Source: Alphaproteobacteria bacterium
Lineage (GTDB): Bacteria; Pseudomonadota; Alphaproteobacteria; Rickettsiales; UBA998
Direction: 5' to 3'
Length of the DNA: 6,561 bases
Assembly (NCBI GenBank): GCA_021730835.1
Contig: JAKFYP010000161.1
Coordinates: 1-6,561, forward strand
Within the stretch, counting starts at the first letter, position 1. Each line of letters opens with the position of its first letter. Both the position numbers and the translations under genes were made by a program. The notes below the pieces were generated by a model. That model was not told the origin of the DNA. It did not search any database and saw nothing but the letters and a program-made list of their open reading frames with translations. Positions 1 to 5,563 of this stretch are shown in pieces.

Positions 1-129
1 AGCCCTGCCCGGCAAGCAAGATCAGGAGGAACAAAACAATGATTTTCAAGGGCGAGATGGCAAAAAGGGATGTGGGCGTCGTGAAAATCATTGTTTTGTT
101 CCTCCTGATCTTGCTTGCCGGGCAGGGCT
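1..129. repeat. Perfect 48-bp inverted repeat with 33-base spacer at the window edge
   Basis: Bases 1-48 are the exact reverse complement of bases 82-129, separated by bases 49-81; the match breaks at 49/81. Because the left arm starts at base 1, 48 bp is a minimum length. The right arm is the signal-anchor coding region of the thioredoxin-like gene, so the left arm is a head-to-head copy of that gene's 5' end. A perfect match covering coding sequence is typical of a fold-back chimera from assembly or amplification. A natural recent inversion-duplication is the alternative. As RNA it would form a very stable hairpin burying the ribosome binding site and ATG at 39. Confidence 0.97.
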
Positions 130-632
130 GGGGATGGCTCGACCAGCGGCAGGGCGTGCGCACGCCGGAGAAAACGGGCATAAAGCCGGTTGCCGCCCCG
201 GCGGTGACGTTTGAGCCTCTGGGAGAGGGCGAAAAGCGGGAGCTGGCAGCGTGGCGGGGAAAATATGTGTTACTCAACTTCTGGGGCTCATGGTGTTTGC
301 CCTGCGCCGTGGAGTTTCCGGCCCTGCTCAGGCTGGCGGGCGATAACCAGGACAGGCTGGCGCTGGTGGCGGTCTCCGTTGACACCAATCCCGCCGATGC
401 GCTGGCGTTTCTGGGGCGGCTGAGGAAACAGGAGGGCGAGGCCGTTGACGCGGCTAATATTTACTATGCGAGCGATCCGCAGGAAACCGTTGTTTCCGGT
501 ATTTTTCAATCGTTTCGCTACCCGGAATCCATCCTGATTGACCCTGACGGCAGGATGATCCGTAAATTCACCGGCCCGCTGACGGAAGATAATATCGTTT
601 ACATTGAGCATGTTATAGACAATACACCCTGA
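39..632 (+). CDS. Membrane-anchored TlpA/DsbE-like thiol-disulfide oxidoreductase
   Basis: Thioredoxin-fold protein of the TlpA/ResA/DsbE type, expected to be anchored in the inner membrane with its domain in the periplasm, where such proteins reduce disulfides, for example during cytochrome c maturation or copper delivery. In 197-residue numbering: hydrophobic anchor about 16-33, linker to about 55, then the domain with 'LLNFWGSWCLPCAVEFPAL' holding the redox CxxC at Cys86-Cys89. The strand 'VAVSVDT' lies at 111-116, and 'YPES' (161-164) followed by 'ILIDPDG' is at the cis-proline position. Start choice is uncertain. ATG 39 has an excellent AGGAGG at 25-30, but both lie in the mirrored arm of the inverted repeat. 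If that arm is an artefact, the true start is ATG 57 (191 aa) or GTG 81 (183 aa, AAGGGA 10 bases upstream). No cytochrome-maturation neighbours are visible, so the specific substrate is unknown. Confidence 0.92.
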   Translation: MIFKGEMAKRDVGVVKIIVLFLLILLAGQGWGWLDQRQGVRTPEKTGIKPVAAPAVTFEPLGEGEKRELAAWRGKYVLLNFWGSWCLPCAVEFPALLRLAGDNQDRLALVAVSVDTNPADALAFLGRLRKQEGEAVDAANIYYASDPQETVVSGIFQSFRYPESILIDPDGRMIRKFTGPLTEDNIVYIEHVIDNTP

Positions 633-660
633 CCGGCAAACCGGTATTTCTTTGCCGGTT
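632..660 (+). terminator. Terminator-like hairpin after the thioredoxin-like gene
   Basis: Bases 632-640 (ACCGGCAAA) pair with 651-659 (TTTGCCGGT), giving a 9-bp stem with a 10-base loop that begins at the last base of the TGA stop codon. No T-run follows, so it is not a classical intrinsic terminator. It may instead stabilise the 3' end or act weakly. A competing small hairpin, ACCGG (632-636) with CCGGT (640-644), overlaps it. Confidence 0.4.
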
Positions 661-676
661 CATCAAATCGTCATAT

Positions 677-706
677 TTCTCAGGTATAATCCTTCTCAGG
701 TATAAT
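677..706 (+). promoter_or_regulatory. Candidate sigma70-type promoter for the ORF at 751
   Basis: The second TATAAT (701-706) has TTCTCA (677-682, four of six matches to TTGACA) 18 bases upstream, supplied by the first copy of the tandem duplication. Transcription would start near 713 and give a leader of about 35-40 bases before ATG 751. The first TATAAT has no good -35 at 17-18 bases. This is pattern-based only. Confidence 0.35.
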
Positions 707-708
707 CC
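677..708. repeat. 16-bp tandem duplication containing TATAAT
   Basis: TTCTCAGGTATAATCC occurs twice back to back (677-692 and 693-708) without mismatch. Each copy contains a perfect TATAAT hexamer (685-690 and 701-706). The pair sits in the spacer between the thioredoxin-like gene and the small ORF starting at 751. Confidence 0.97.
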
Positions 709-750
709 ACTGATACCTCTAAGAAAAACAACAAACGCAGGAGATGGAAA

Positions 751-1023
751 ATGGCGGATGATGACGGAGAAGGTATTGATGCGCTTGTCACTCGAAGGGG
801 CGACTATAGAAATAAATCAGGCAGCCCGGATGGCGCTAATGCAGTGGGGACGACAACGGTAGGAGCGCTCAATAGGATAAAGCGTACAATTCAGGCAGGG
901 GACAGATTGACTTTAGCCGATATAGGGCAAATGATTAAGTGTCAATTCGTCAGTTGCGACCAGAACGATGTTGCGGCGCAGCATCAGGGTAAAAAGCCCG
1001 AAGGCGACCAAAAAGGTAAATAA
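751..1023 (+). CDS. Hypothetical 90-residue protein, unknown family
   Basis: I do not recognise this protein. In favour of it being real: AGGAG at 739-743 lies seven bases before ATG, with a candidate promoter further upstream. The product is polar, acidic at the start (MADDDGEG) and Gly/Lys-rich at the end (GKKPEGDQKGK), with no signal peptide or membrane segment. It has two Cys, at about 64 and 69. Codon choice (AGA, AGG, CGA, ATA) differs from the C/G-ending codons of the nearby core genes, which suggests either foreign origin or a spurious frame. The last third (about 940-1023) is antisense to a hydrophobic reading on the other strand, so the real C-terminus or the whole ORF is open to doubt. 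It converges on nadE, six bases from that gene's stop. Confidence 0.5.
   Translation: MADDDGEGIDALVTRRGDYRNKSGSPDGANAVGTTTVGALNRIKRTIQAGDRLTLADIGQMIKCQFVSCDQNDVAAQHQGKKPEGDQKGK
991..1005 (-). terminator. Possible minimal terminator downstream of nadE
   Basis: Read on the minus strand, GCC-TTCG-GGC (1005-996) is followed directly by TTTTT (995-991), about 25-40 bases past the nadE stop. The stem is only three base pairs, though with a stable UUCG tetraloop and a U-run. It lies inside the convergent ORF on the plus strand. Weak evidence. Confidence 0.25.
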
Positions 1024-1028
1024 ACCCG

Positions 1029-2645
1029 CTACAGCCGGAAGCGGTTGGTGAGCGGAAAGCGCCGGTCGCGGCCAAAGGCCATCGGCGTCAGCTTGACACC
1101 GGGCGGCGACTGGCGGCGCTTATATTCCGAAGCGTAGAGCAGCCTCGCAATGTTCTCAACCATTTCCCGCTCAAACCCTTCCGCGACGATTTCACCCACC
1201 GAACGCATGCCCTCGACCAGCAATCTCAGGATCGGATCGAGCACATCATAAGGCGGCAGGCTATCCTCATCCCTCTGATTCTCGCGCAATTCGGCGCTGG
1301 GGGGGCGGGTGAGGATGCGCTCGGGGATTACCGGCTCGCTGTCTTGCGCATTGAACCAGCGCGCCACGCGATAGACTTCCGTTTTATAGAGATCCTTGAG
1401 CACCGAATAGGCCCCGCACATATCGCCGTAAAGCGTCGCATAGCCGACCGCCATTTCCGATTTATTGCCGGTGGTAATCAGCAGCTTTCCTTCCGTGTTG
1501 GAGATAGCCATCAGCAGTAATCCGCGCAGGCGCGACTGGATATTTTCCCGGGCGAGGGGGGAGGGGGGAATCGTTTGCAGCATATGCGCGGCGGCTTCCA
1601 TGCCTTCGGTAATCGGGATGATGCCGTAACGCACGCCAAGACCGGCGGCCAGCGTGGCGGCATCCTCAAGGCTCTCCGGCGAGGTGTAGGGGGAGGGGAG
1701 CATCAGGCAATGCACATGCCCGGGGCCGAGCGCTTCGGCGGCGACGCAGGCACTCAGGGCCGAGTCAATGCCGCCGGATAATCCCAGCACGACGCCCGGA
1801 AAGCCGTTTTTGCGTACATAATCCCGCAGGCCGCATTTCATGGCTTCAAAAAGCAGCGCTTCAGGCGGCGGAAGGGCGTGCGGCCTGGTCTTTCTGCGTG
1901 GCGTCAGTATGCCTTTCGCGTAAGAAAACAACGACTCGTGCGGCTCAAAAAAATACAAACGCTGGATAATTTCCCCGTTCGCATCCATCGCAAATGATCC
2001 GCCGTCAAAGACGAGTTCATCCTGCCCGCCGGTCTGGTTGAGATAAAGGAGCGGGGCATCCGCCTGCCGCACGATCCTTGCCGCAAGCGCTTCACGGCGC
2101 TGTTGCTTGCCGCTCTCAAACGGCGATGCGTTCAGGCTGATGAGCAGGTCGGGTTTCTGCCGGGCAAGATGCGCGGGCGCTTCCCCGCCCCACATATCCT
2201 CGCAGACGAAGATACCCAGCTTTATGCCTCGCCATGCCGGCACGTCGGGCAGGGGGCCGGGAGAGAAAACCCGCTTTTCATCGAATACGCCGTAATTGGG
2301 CAAATGATGCTTGGGCTGGCGATAGACGATCTCGCCGCCTTCCAGCAGAAAGGCGCAATTATAGAGATGGCCGTCTTCCTCCCACAGCCCACCCGTCAGG
2401 ATGGCCGGGCCGTCAGCGGTCAGCGCCGCCAGTTCCAGAACCGCCTCCATTGCGGCGCGGCGGAAGGCGGGCACGAAAATCAGGTCTTCCGGGGGATAGC
2501 CGACACCCGCCAGTTCCGAGAACACGACCAGATCGGCGTTCTCATCCCCGGCCCGCGCATGGCAGGCCGCCAGCAGGCTACGGTTGCCGCCAATATCGCC
2601 GACAGTCAGATTTTCCTGCGCAAGCGCAATCATGATGGCGGGCAT
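1029..2645 (-). CDS. nadE: Glutamine-dependent NAD+ synthetase
   Basis: Makes NAD+ from deamido-NAD+ (nicotinate adenine dinucleotide), ATP and glutamine in the cytoplasm, the last step of NAD biosynthesis. The 538 residues hold two domains. The N-terminal nitrilase-type glutaminase (about 1-250) opens with 'IALAQENLTVGDIGGN' and shows the catalytic triad Glu44 ('FSELAG'), Lys112 ('QPKHHLPN') and Cys148 ('IFVCEDMW'). The C-terminal synthetase (about 265-538) has the PP-loop SGGIDS at 290-295, 'TTGNKSEMAVGYATLYGD' at 391-408 and 'ILTRPPSAELRENQRDED' at 444-461. Length and motifs fit a complete bacterial two-domain NadE; the built-in glutaminase means free ammonia need not be the donor. It starts two bases after the repeat-protein stop with only a weak Shine-Dalgarno, suggesting translational coupling. 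Last gene of the minus-strand cluster. Confidence 0.98.
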   Translation of the reverse strand: MPAIMIALAQENLTVGDIGGNRSLLAACHARAGDENADLVVFSELAGVGYPPEDLIFVPAFRRAAMEAVLELAALTADGPAILTGGLWEEDGHLYNCAFLLEGGEIVYRQPKHHLPNYGVFDEKRVFSPGPLPDVPAWRGIKLGIFVCEDMWGGEAPAHLARQKPDLLISLNASPFESGKQQRREALAARIVRQADAPLLYLNQTGGQDELVFDGGSFAMDANGEIIQRLYFFEPHESLFSYAKGILTPRRKTRPHALPPPEALLFEAMKCGLRDYVRKNGFPGVVLGLSGGIDSALSACVAAEALGPGHVHCLMLPSPYTSPESLEDAATLAAGLGVRYGIIPITEGMEAAAHMLQTIPPSPLARENIQSRLRGLLLMAISNTEGKLLITTGNKSEMAVGYATLYGDMCGAYSVLKDLYKTEVYRVARWFNAQDSEPVIPERILTRPPSAELRENQRDEDSLPPYDVLDPILRLLVEGMRSVGEIVAEGFEREMVENIARLLYASEYKRRQSPPGVKLTPMAFGRDRRFPLTNRFRL

Positions 2646-2647
2646 AT

Positions 2648-2965
2648 TCAGACGCCGCCTTTTTGTCGCAAACGGTGAATTTCATCTTCGATATCCTTTA
2701 CTGTGTCACCGCCCTTCTGGCGTGTTTCACGGATGGCGTCTTCCACTTCCTGCACGGAACTGCCGCCTTTTTGCCGGAACTGACGGATTTTATCCTGCAC
2801 CTCATGCAGGGAGGTTCCGGTTTTTTCGAGCACGCGATCCATTTGCGCATTCATCCGGTAGAGCATTTCGCTGTCTCCCGTCACATAGGCGAATCCGTAG
2901 GCGAGCAGCAGGGCGAGCGTGGCAATGACGATCAGGAGTGTCAGGGCTTTGAGCAGTCTGAACAT
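2648..2965 (-). CDS. Small membrane-anchored protein with three 18-residue repeats
   Basis: 105 residues, no family recognised. One membrane segment (about 7-28) follows a short basic N-terminus (MFRLLKAL), then a linker (29-50) and three contiguous repeats of exactly 18 residues (51-68, 69-86, 87-104) ending in FRQKGG, TRQKGG and LRQKGG, then a final Val. Within each repeat, hydrophobic residues fall at 3-4-3 spacing (L53/V56/I60/F63; V71/V74/I78; V89/I92/I96/L99), as in a short amphipathic or coiled-coil helix broken by Gly-Gly. An even mix of Arg/Lys and Asp/Glu suggests helix-helix or lipid-surface contact. Topology is not certain; the repeats could face cytoplasm or periplasm. The ATG is three bases after the etfA stop and the stop is two bases before nadE, so it is embedded in the operon. 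Whether it is functionally tied to ETF or NAD synthesis is unknown. Confidence 0.85.
   Translation of the reverse strand: MFRLLKALTLLIVIATLALLLAYGFAYVTGDSEMLYRMNAQMDRVLEKTGTSLHEVQDKIRQFRQKGGSSVQEVEDAIRETRQKGGDTVKDIEDEIHRLRQKGGV
2654..2815 (-). repeat. Three in-frame 54-bp degenerate tandem repeats
   Basis: Units at 2762-2815, 2708-2761 and 2654-2707 encode the three 18-residue repeats of the small membrane protein. The end of each unit (RQKGG) is the most conserved. The DNA copies have diverged clearly while the protein pattern is kept, which points to an old duplication under selection rather than fresh slippage. Confidence 0.9.
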
Positions 2966-2968
2966 AGA

Positions 2969-3898
2969 TTAAAGCTGCGCTTCGAGTTTGGGCAGGACAT
3001 CGAACAGATCGGCTACCAGCCCATAATCGGCAATCTCGAAAATCGGGGCGTTTTCATCCTTGTTGATGGCAACGATCACTTTGCTTTCCTTCATGCCCGC
3101 CAGATGCTGAATCGCGCCGGAGATGCCCACGGCGATATAGAGTTCCGGCGCTACGACTTTTCCCGTCTGGCCGATCTGATAGTCATTGGGAACGTATCCG
3201 GCGTCCACCGCCGCCCGCGATGCACCCAGCGCCGCGCCCAGCTTATCGGCGATACGCTCAAGCAGCTTGAAATTCTCCGCCGATCCCAGCCCGCGCCCGC
3301 CGGAGATCACGACCCGCGCCGAGGCCTGATCAGGCCGGTCGGAAGCGGTGGTTTGCATATCCAGAAAGCGCGACAGGCCCGCATCGGCTGCCGGGAGAAT
3401 TTCCTCAAGCGTCGCCGTGCCGCCGTTCGCCGCCGCTTTGTCGAAAGCCGTCGGGCGGACGGTGACGACCTGTTTTGCCTGCGCGGAATGTACGGTTTCC
3501 AGCGCATTCCCGGCATAGATTGGCCGCACAAAGGTATCGGACGCTTCGACTTTGGTAATCTCCGAGACTTGTTGAATATCCAGCAGCGCGGCGACGCGGG
3601 GCATGACATCCTTGCCGGTCGTGCTCGCCGGGGCGACGAGATGGCTGTAGTTTCCGGCGAGGCCAGCGATCAGCGGCGCGAGATTCTCCGCCAGCGGATG
3701 CGCATAAAGCGGATTGTCGCACAGCAGCACTTTGCCGATACCGGCGACGGATTGCGCCGCCTCGGCAACTGCCCGGCAATGCGATCCGGCAATCAGCATA
3801 TCCACCCCGCCGCCCATTTGCACGGCAGCGGTGACCGTCGCCAGCGTAGCCGGGTTAAGCGCGGTGTGATCGTGTTCGGCGATAACAAGTGCGGTCAT
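2969..3898 (-). CDS. etfA: Electron transfer flavoprotein alpha subunit
   Basis: Alpha subunit of the soluble cytoplasmic ETF, which carries FAD and passes electrons from acyl-CoA and related dehydrogenases to the membrane ETF-ubiquinone oxidoreductase. 309 residues, normal length. The N-terminal half is the ETF alpha/beta fold; 'HLVAPASTTGKDVMPRVAALL' lies at 86-106. The C-terminal FAD domain (about 190-309) shows SGGRGLG at 199-205, 'GASRAAVDAGYVPNDYQIGQ' (225-244) and 'GKVVAPELYIAVGISGAIQH' (246-265), with the end 'DENAPIFEIADYGLVADLF' typical of the family. The ATG follows the etfB stop with one base between (TGA-T-ATG), so the two subunits are translationally coupled, as expected for an obligate heterodimer. 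Nothing appears truncated or degraded. Confidence 0.98.
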   Translation of the reverse strand: MTALVIAEHDHTALNPATLATVTAAVQMGGGVDMLIAGSHCRAVAEAAQSVAGIGKVLLCDNPLYAHPLAENLAPLIAGLAGNYSHLVAPASTTGKDVMPRVAALLDIQQVSEITKVEASDTFVRPIYAGNALETVHSAQAKQVVTVRPTAFDKAAANGGTATLEEILPAADAGLSRFLDMQTTASDRPDQASARVVISGGRGLGSAENFKLLERIADKLGAALGASRAAVDAGYVPNDYQIGQTGKVVAPELYIAVGISGAIQHLAGMKESKVIVAINKDENAPIFEIADYGLVADLFDVLPKLEAQL

Positions 3899-3899
3899 A

Positions 3900-4649
3900 T
3901 CAAATCACTCTGGCTTCGTTTTTAAGTTTGTCTACCAGTTCTTCGACACCGGCGACTTTGCCGCCGCCCATGCGTTTGGGCGGGGCGGCGACTTTCTTTG
4001 TGCTCAGCTTCGCCGTCAGGTCAATCCCCAGCGTGGCGGCATCCACGACTTCCACCGGTTTGGAGCGGGCTTTCATAATATCCGGCAGTTTGGCGTAGCG
4101 CGGTTCATTGAGGCGCAAATCAGTCGTCAGGACGCAGGGGAGGCTGACCTCGATTTTCATCAGCCCGCCATCCACTTCGCGGGTCACCATTGCCTTGCCA
4201 TCCTGCAATTCCAGCTTCGAGGCGAAGGTCGCCTGCGACCAGCCCAGCAATCCGGCAAGCATCTGGCCGGTCTGGCTGGCATCGTCGTCAATCGCCTGCT
4301 TGCCGAGGATCACCAGCCCCGGTTGTTCCTTCTCCACTTGCGCTTTGAGGAGTTTGGCGGCGAATAGCGGCTGGATCACCGCATCGGTTTTGATATGGAT
4401 ACCCCGGTCGGCTCCCATCGCCATCCCGGCGCGCATGGTCTCAACCACGGCATCCGGGCCGATGGAGATAACGACCACTTCCGTTGCCTTACCCGCTTCC
4501 CTCAGCCGGATGGCTTCCTCGACGGCGATTTCATCAAACGGGTTCATGGACATTTTGACGTTGGTCAGTTCGACGCCCGATTCATCGGCTTTGACGCGAA
4601 TCCTGACGTTGTAATCCACGACCCGTTTGACGGCGACCAAGATTTTCAT
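3900..4649 (-). CDS. etfB: Electron transfer flavoprotein beta subunit
   Basis: Beta subunit of ETF; it binds structural AMP and docks with the partner dehydrogenases. 249 residues, full length. It begins 'MKILVAVKRVVDYNVRIRVK', with 'VKMSMNPFDEIAVEEAIRLR' at 31-50, the nucleotide-binding stretch 'LGKQAIDDDASQTGQMLA' at 115-132, and the recognition-loop region 'DLRLNEPRYAKLPDIMKA' (177-194), in which Leu180 corresponds to the Leu that inserts into acyl-CoA dehydrogenases in the human protein. These features place it with the housekeeping (group I) ETFs of alphaproteobacteria and mitochondria rather than FixA or bifurcating ETFs. An AGAGGGA sequence precedes the ATG by four bases. It starts 12 bases after the stop of the upstream unknown gene. 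No cobalamin adenosyltransferase lies upstream and no hydroxyacyl-CoA dehydrogenase downstream, the arrangement I recall as common in alphaproteobacteria. Confidence 0.98.
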   Translation of the reverse strand: MKILVAVKRVVDYNVRIRVKADESGVELTNVKMSMNPFDEIAVEEAIRLREAGKATEVVVISIGPDAVVETMRAGMAMGADRGIHIKTDAVIQPLFAAKLLKAQVEKEQPGLVILGKQAIDDDASQTGQMLAGLLGWSQATFASKLELQDGKAMVTREVDGGLMKIEVSLPCVLTTDLRLNEPRYAKLPDIMKARSKPVEVVDAATLGIDLTAKLSTKKVAAPPKRMGGGKVAGVEELVDKLKNEARVI

Positions 4650-4661
4650 GGTTTCCCTCTT

Positions 4662-5387
4662 CTAACAGTTACGGCTCTGTTCAGCTTCCCGATTACCGAG
4701 CCTCCCCACATGACTCCCGGCGCTTAATGATCTCCAGCGTTCGGCCTCCACAGGCTTAATAAGCTCGTATCCGGTTTTCTTGTCTAATACACCTTGCTCC
4801 GCTTGCTGCAATTCCTTTAAGCGTTCCGGGCTGATATTCAACTCCCCGGCCATCAGGGGAAGCAGCCGCTCCAGTTCGGGCAATATTGCATACTCGCATA
4901 TTGCCAGCATTTGCGTCATATTTAAAGGTTCTGTCAGCGGAGCGATTGTCTCCGGAACAGACGATGCATTGAAAGCGCTCTTCTTTTCCGCTTCATCTAT
5001 ATCATAAATCAGCGAGTAATTCACAACATTATTGTGCAGAAATGCAATCAGTTTGATAAGGGAGCAAACCGGTTGTTCTTTTTTTTGCTCAACCTCTAAT
5101 CCTGTGGTTTCGTATACATGAAGCATAATGCCAATCGCCATCATTGATTTTACCGGTGCGTCACGAAACAAAAAAGACATACGCTCCGAAAAATTTTCCT
5201 CAGCCCCACCCCCTATACGCGTGGTACTTACATTCATGTTCTCTATTAAAAAATTTTGCTGTTCGGCAGTAAAGATTTTTTCGCCGAAAGGGTCAGGCCC
5301 AATCCCGCGTTCAGGGCTGATCACTGCATTCAGATACCGGCATAGATGAGTTACCCGGCTGAAAGCGTTATTTTCTGTGTCCGTCAT
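4662..5387 (-). CDS. Hypothetical 241-residue protein upstream of etfB
   Basis: No family recognised. The product appears soluble and largely helical, without signal peptide or clear membrane segment. It has hydrophobic stretches at about 79-91 ('VKSMMAIGIMLHV') and 107-124 (CSLIKLIAFLHNNVVNYS), and a helical region at about 155-200 rich in Leu and Glu. The last 20 or so residues, after 'AERWRSL', are Gly/Arg/Ser-rich and unlike the rest, so the reading may run through former intergenic DNA. The gene looks AT-richer than etfBA and uses more A/T-ending codons, including a run of eight A in the coding strand (5079-5086, codons for EQKKEQ). Its ATG is three bases after the stop of a 34-residue membrane peptide and it lacks a clear ribosome binding site, so its translation is probably coupled. 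It ends 12 bases before etfB. A role in electron transfer is only suggested by position. Confidence 0.82.
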   Translation of the reverse strand: MTDTENNAFSRVTHLCRYLNAVISPERGIGPDPFGEKIFTAEQQNFLIENMNVSTTRIGGGAEENFSERMSFLFRDAPVKSMMAIGIMLHVYETTGLEVEQKKEQPVCSLIKLIAFLHNNVVNYSLIYDIDEAEKKSAFNASSVPETIAPLTEPLNMTQMLAICEYAILPELERLLPLMAGELNISPERLKELQQAEQGVLDKKTGYELIKPVEAERWRSLSAGSHVGRLGNREAEQSRNC

Positions 5388-5390
5388 GCG

Positions 5391-5495
5391 TTAAGTCATC
5401 ACTGGTGATGGTGGATAAAAGCAAACAGGGGTCAGCGCGAATAGCAATACGCTGAAGGTGGCCCACATCAGGACGCCGATAACTGCGACTCCCAT
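5391..5495 (-). CDS. 34-residue single-pass membrane peptide (small ORF)
   Basis: ATG at 5495-5493 to TAA at 5393-5391. A textbook AGGAG (minus strand, 5506-5502) precedes the ATG by six bases, one of the clearest ribosome binding sites in the window. The peptide begins MGVAVIGVLMWATF, continues as an unbroken hydrophobic helix to about residue 24, then ends in a short Pro-rich tail (YPPSPVMT). It carries almost no charge, so topology cannot be read from it. Length and form resemble small membrane subunits such as CydX- or KdpF-like peptides, but no sequence match to those is claimed. The stop is three bases before the ATG of the 241-residue unknown protein. The pair probably forms a coupled unit leading into etfBA. 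Short length is the main reason for doubt. Confidence 0.65.
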   Translation of the reverse strand: MGVAVIGVLMWATFSVLLFALTPVCFYPPSPVMT

Positions 5496-5563
5496 GAACT
5501 TCTCCTGTAGGGCAGGGTAGTGTTTTCTGATTAATTACCCTTGGCAAATCCGGGGTTAATTGA
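5496..5563 (-). promoter_or_regulatory. 68-base spacer between exbD and the small membrane ORF; possible weak promoter
   Basis: Read on the minus strand, the AT-rich spacer holds TTGCCA followed about 17 bases later by AACACT, a poor -10 match. There is also an imperfect bulged inverted repeat (AATTAACCCC against GGGTAATTAA). Either a weak promoter for the six-gene cluster or an attenuating hairpin after exbD is possible. No strong T-run follows the hairpin. The cluster could equally be read through from exbD. Confidence 0.25.

Noticed and set aside
1..129. Mobile-element terminal inverted repeats
   Set aside because: Arms lie only 33 bases apart and one is coding sequence of a thioredoxin-like protein; there is no transposase and no target-site duplication.
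2103..2678. Plus-strand open frames opposite the nadE glutaminase domain
   Set aside because: Antisense shadows of nadE, which is confirmed by catalytic residues and full length.
2663..3925. Long plus-strand open frame (420 codons) across etfA and the repeat protein
   Set aside because: It is antisense to two well-supported genes, has a His/Arg/Gln-rich product with no family pattern, and has no ribosome binding site of note; it is open because of the GC-rich codons on the other strand.
5062..5090. GAGCAA/TTGCTC inverted repeat next to the T8 tract (terminator-like)
   Set aside because: Six base pairs with a 17-base loop inside a coding region, and the T-run lies within the loop rather than after the stem.
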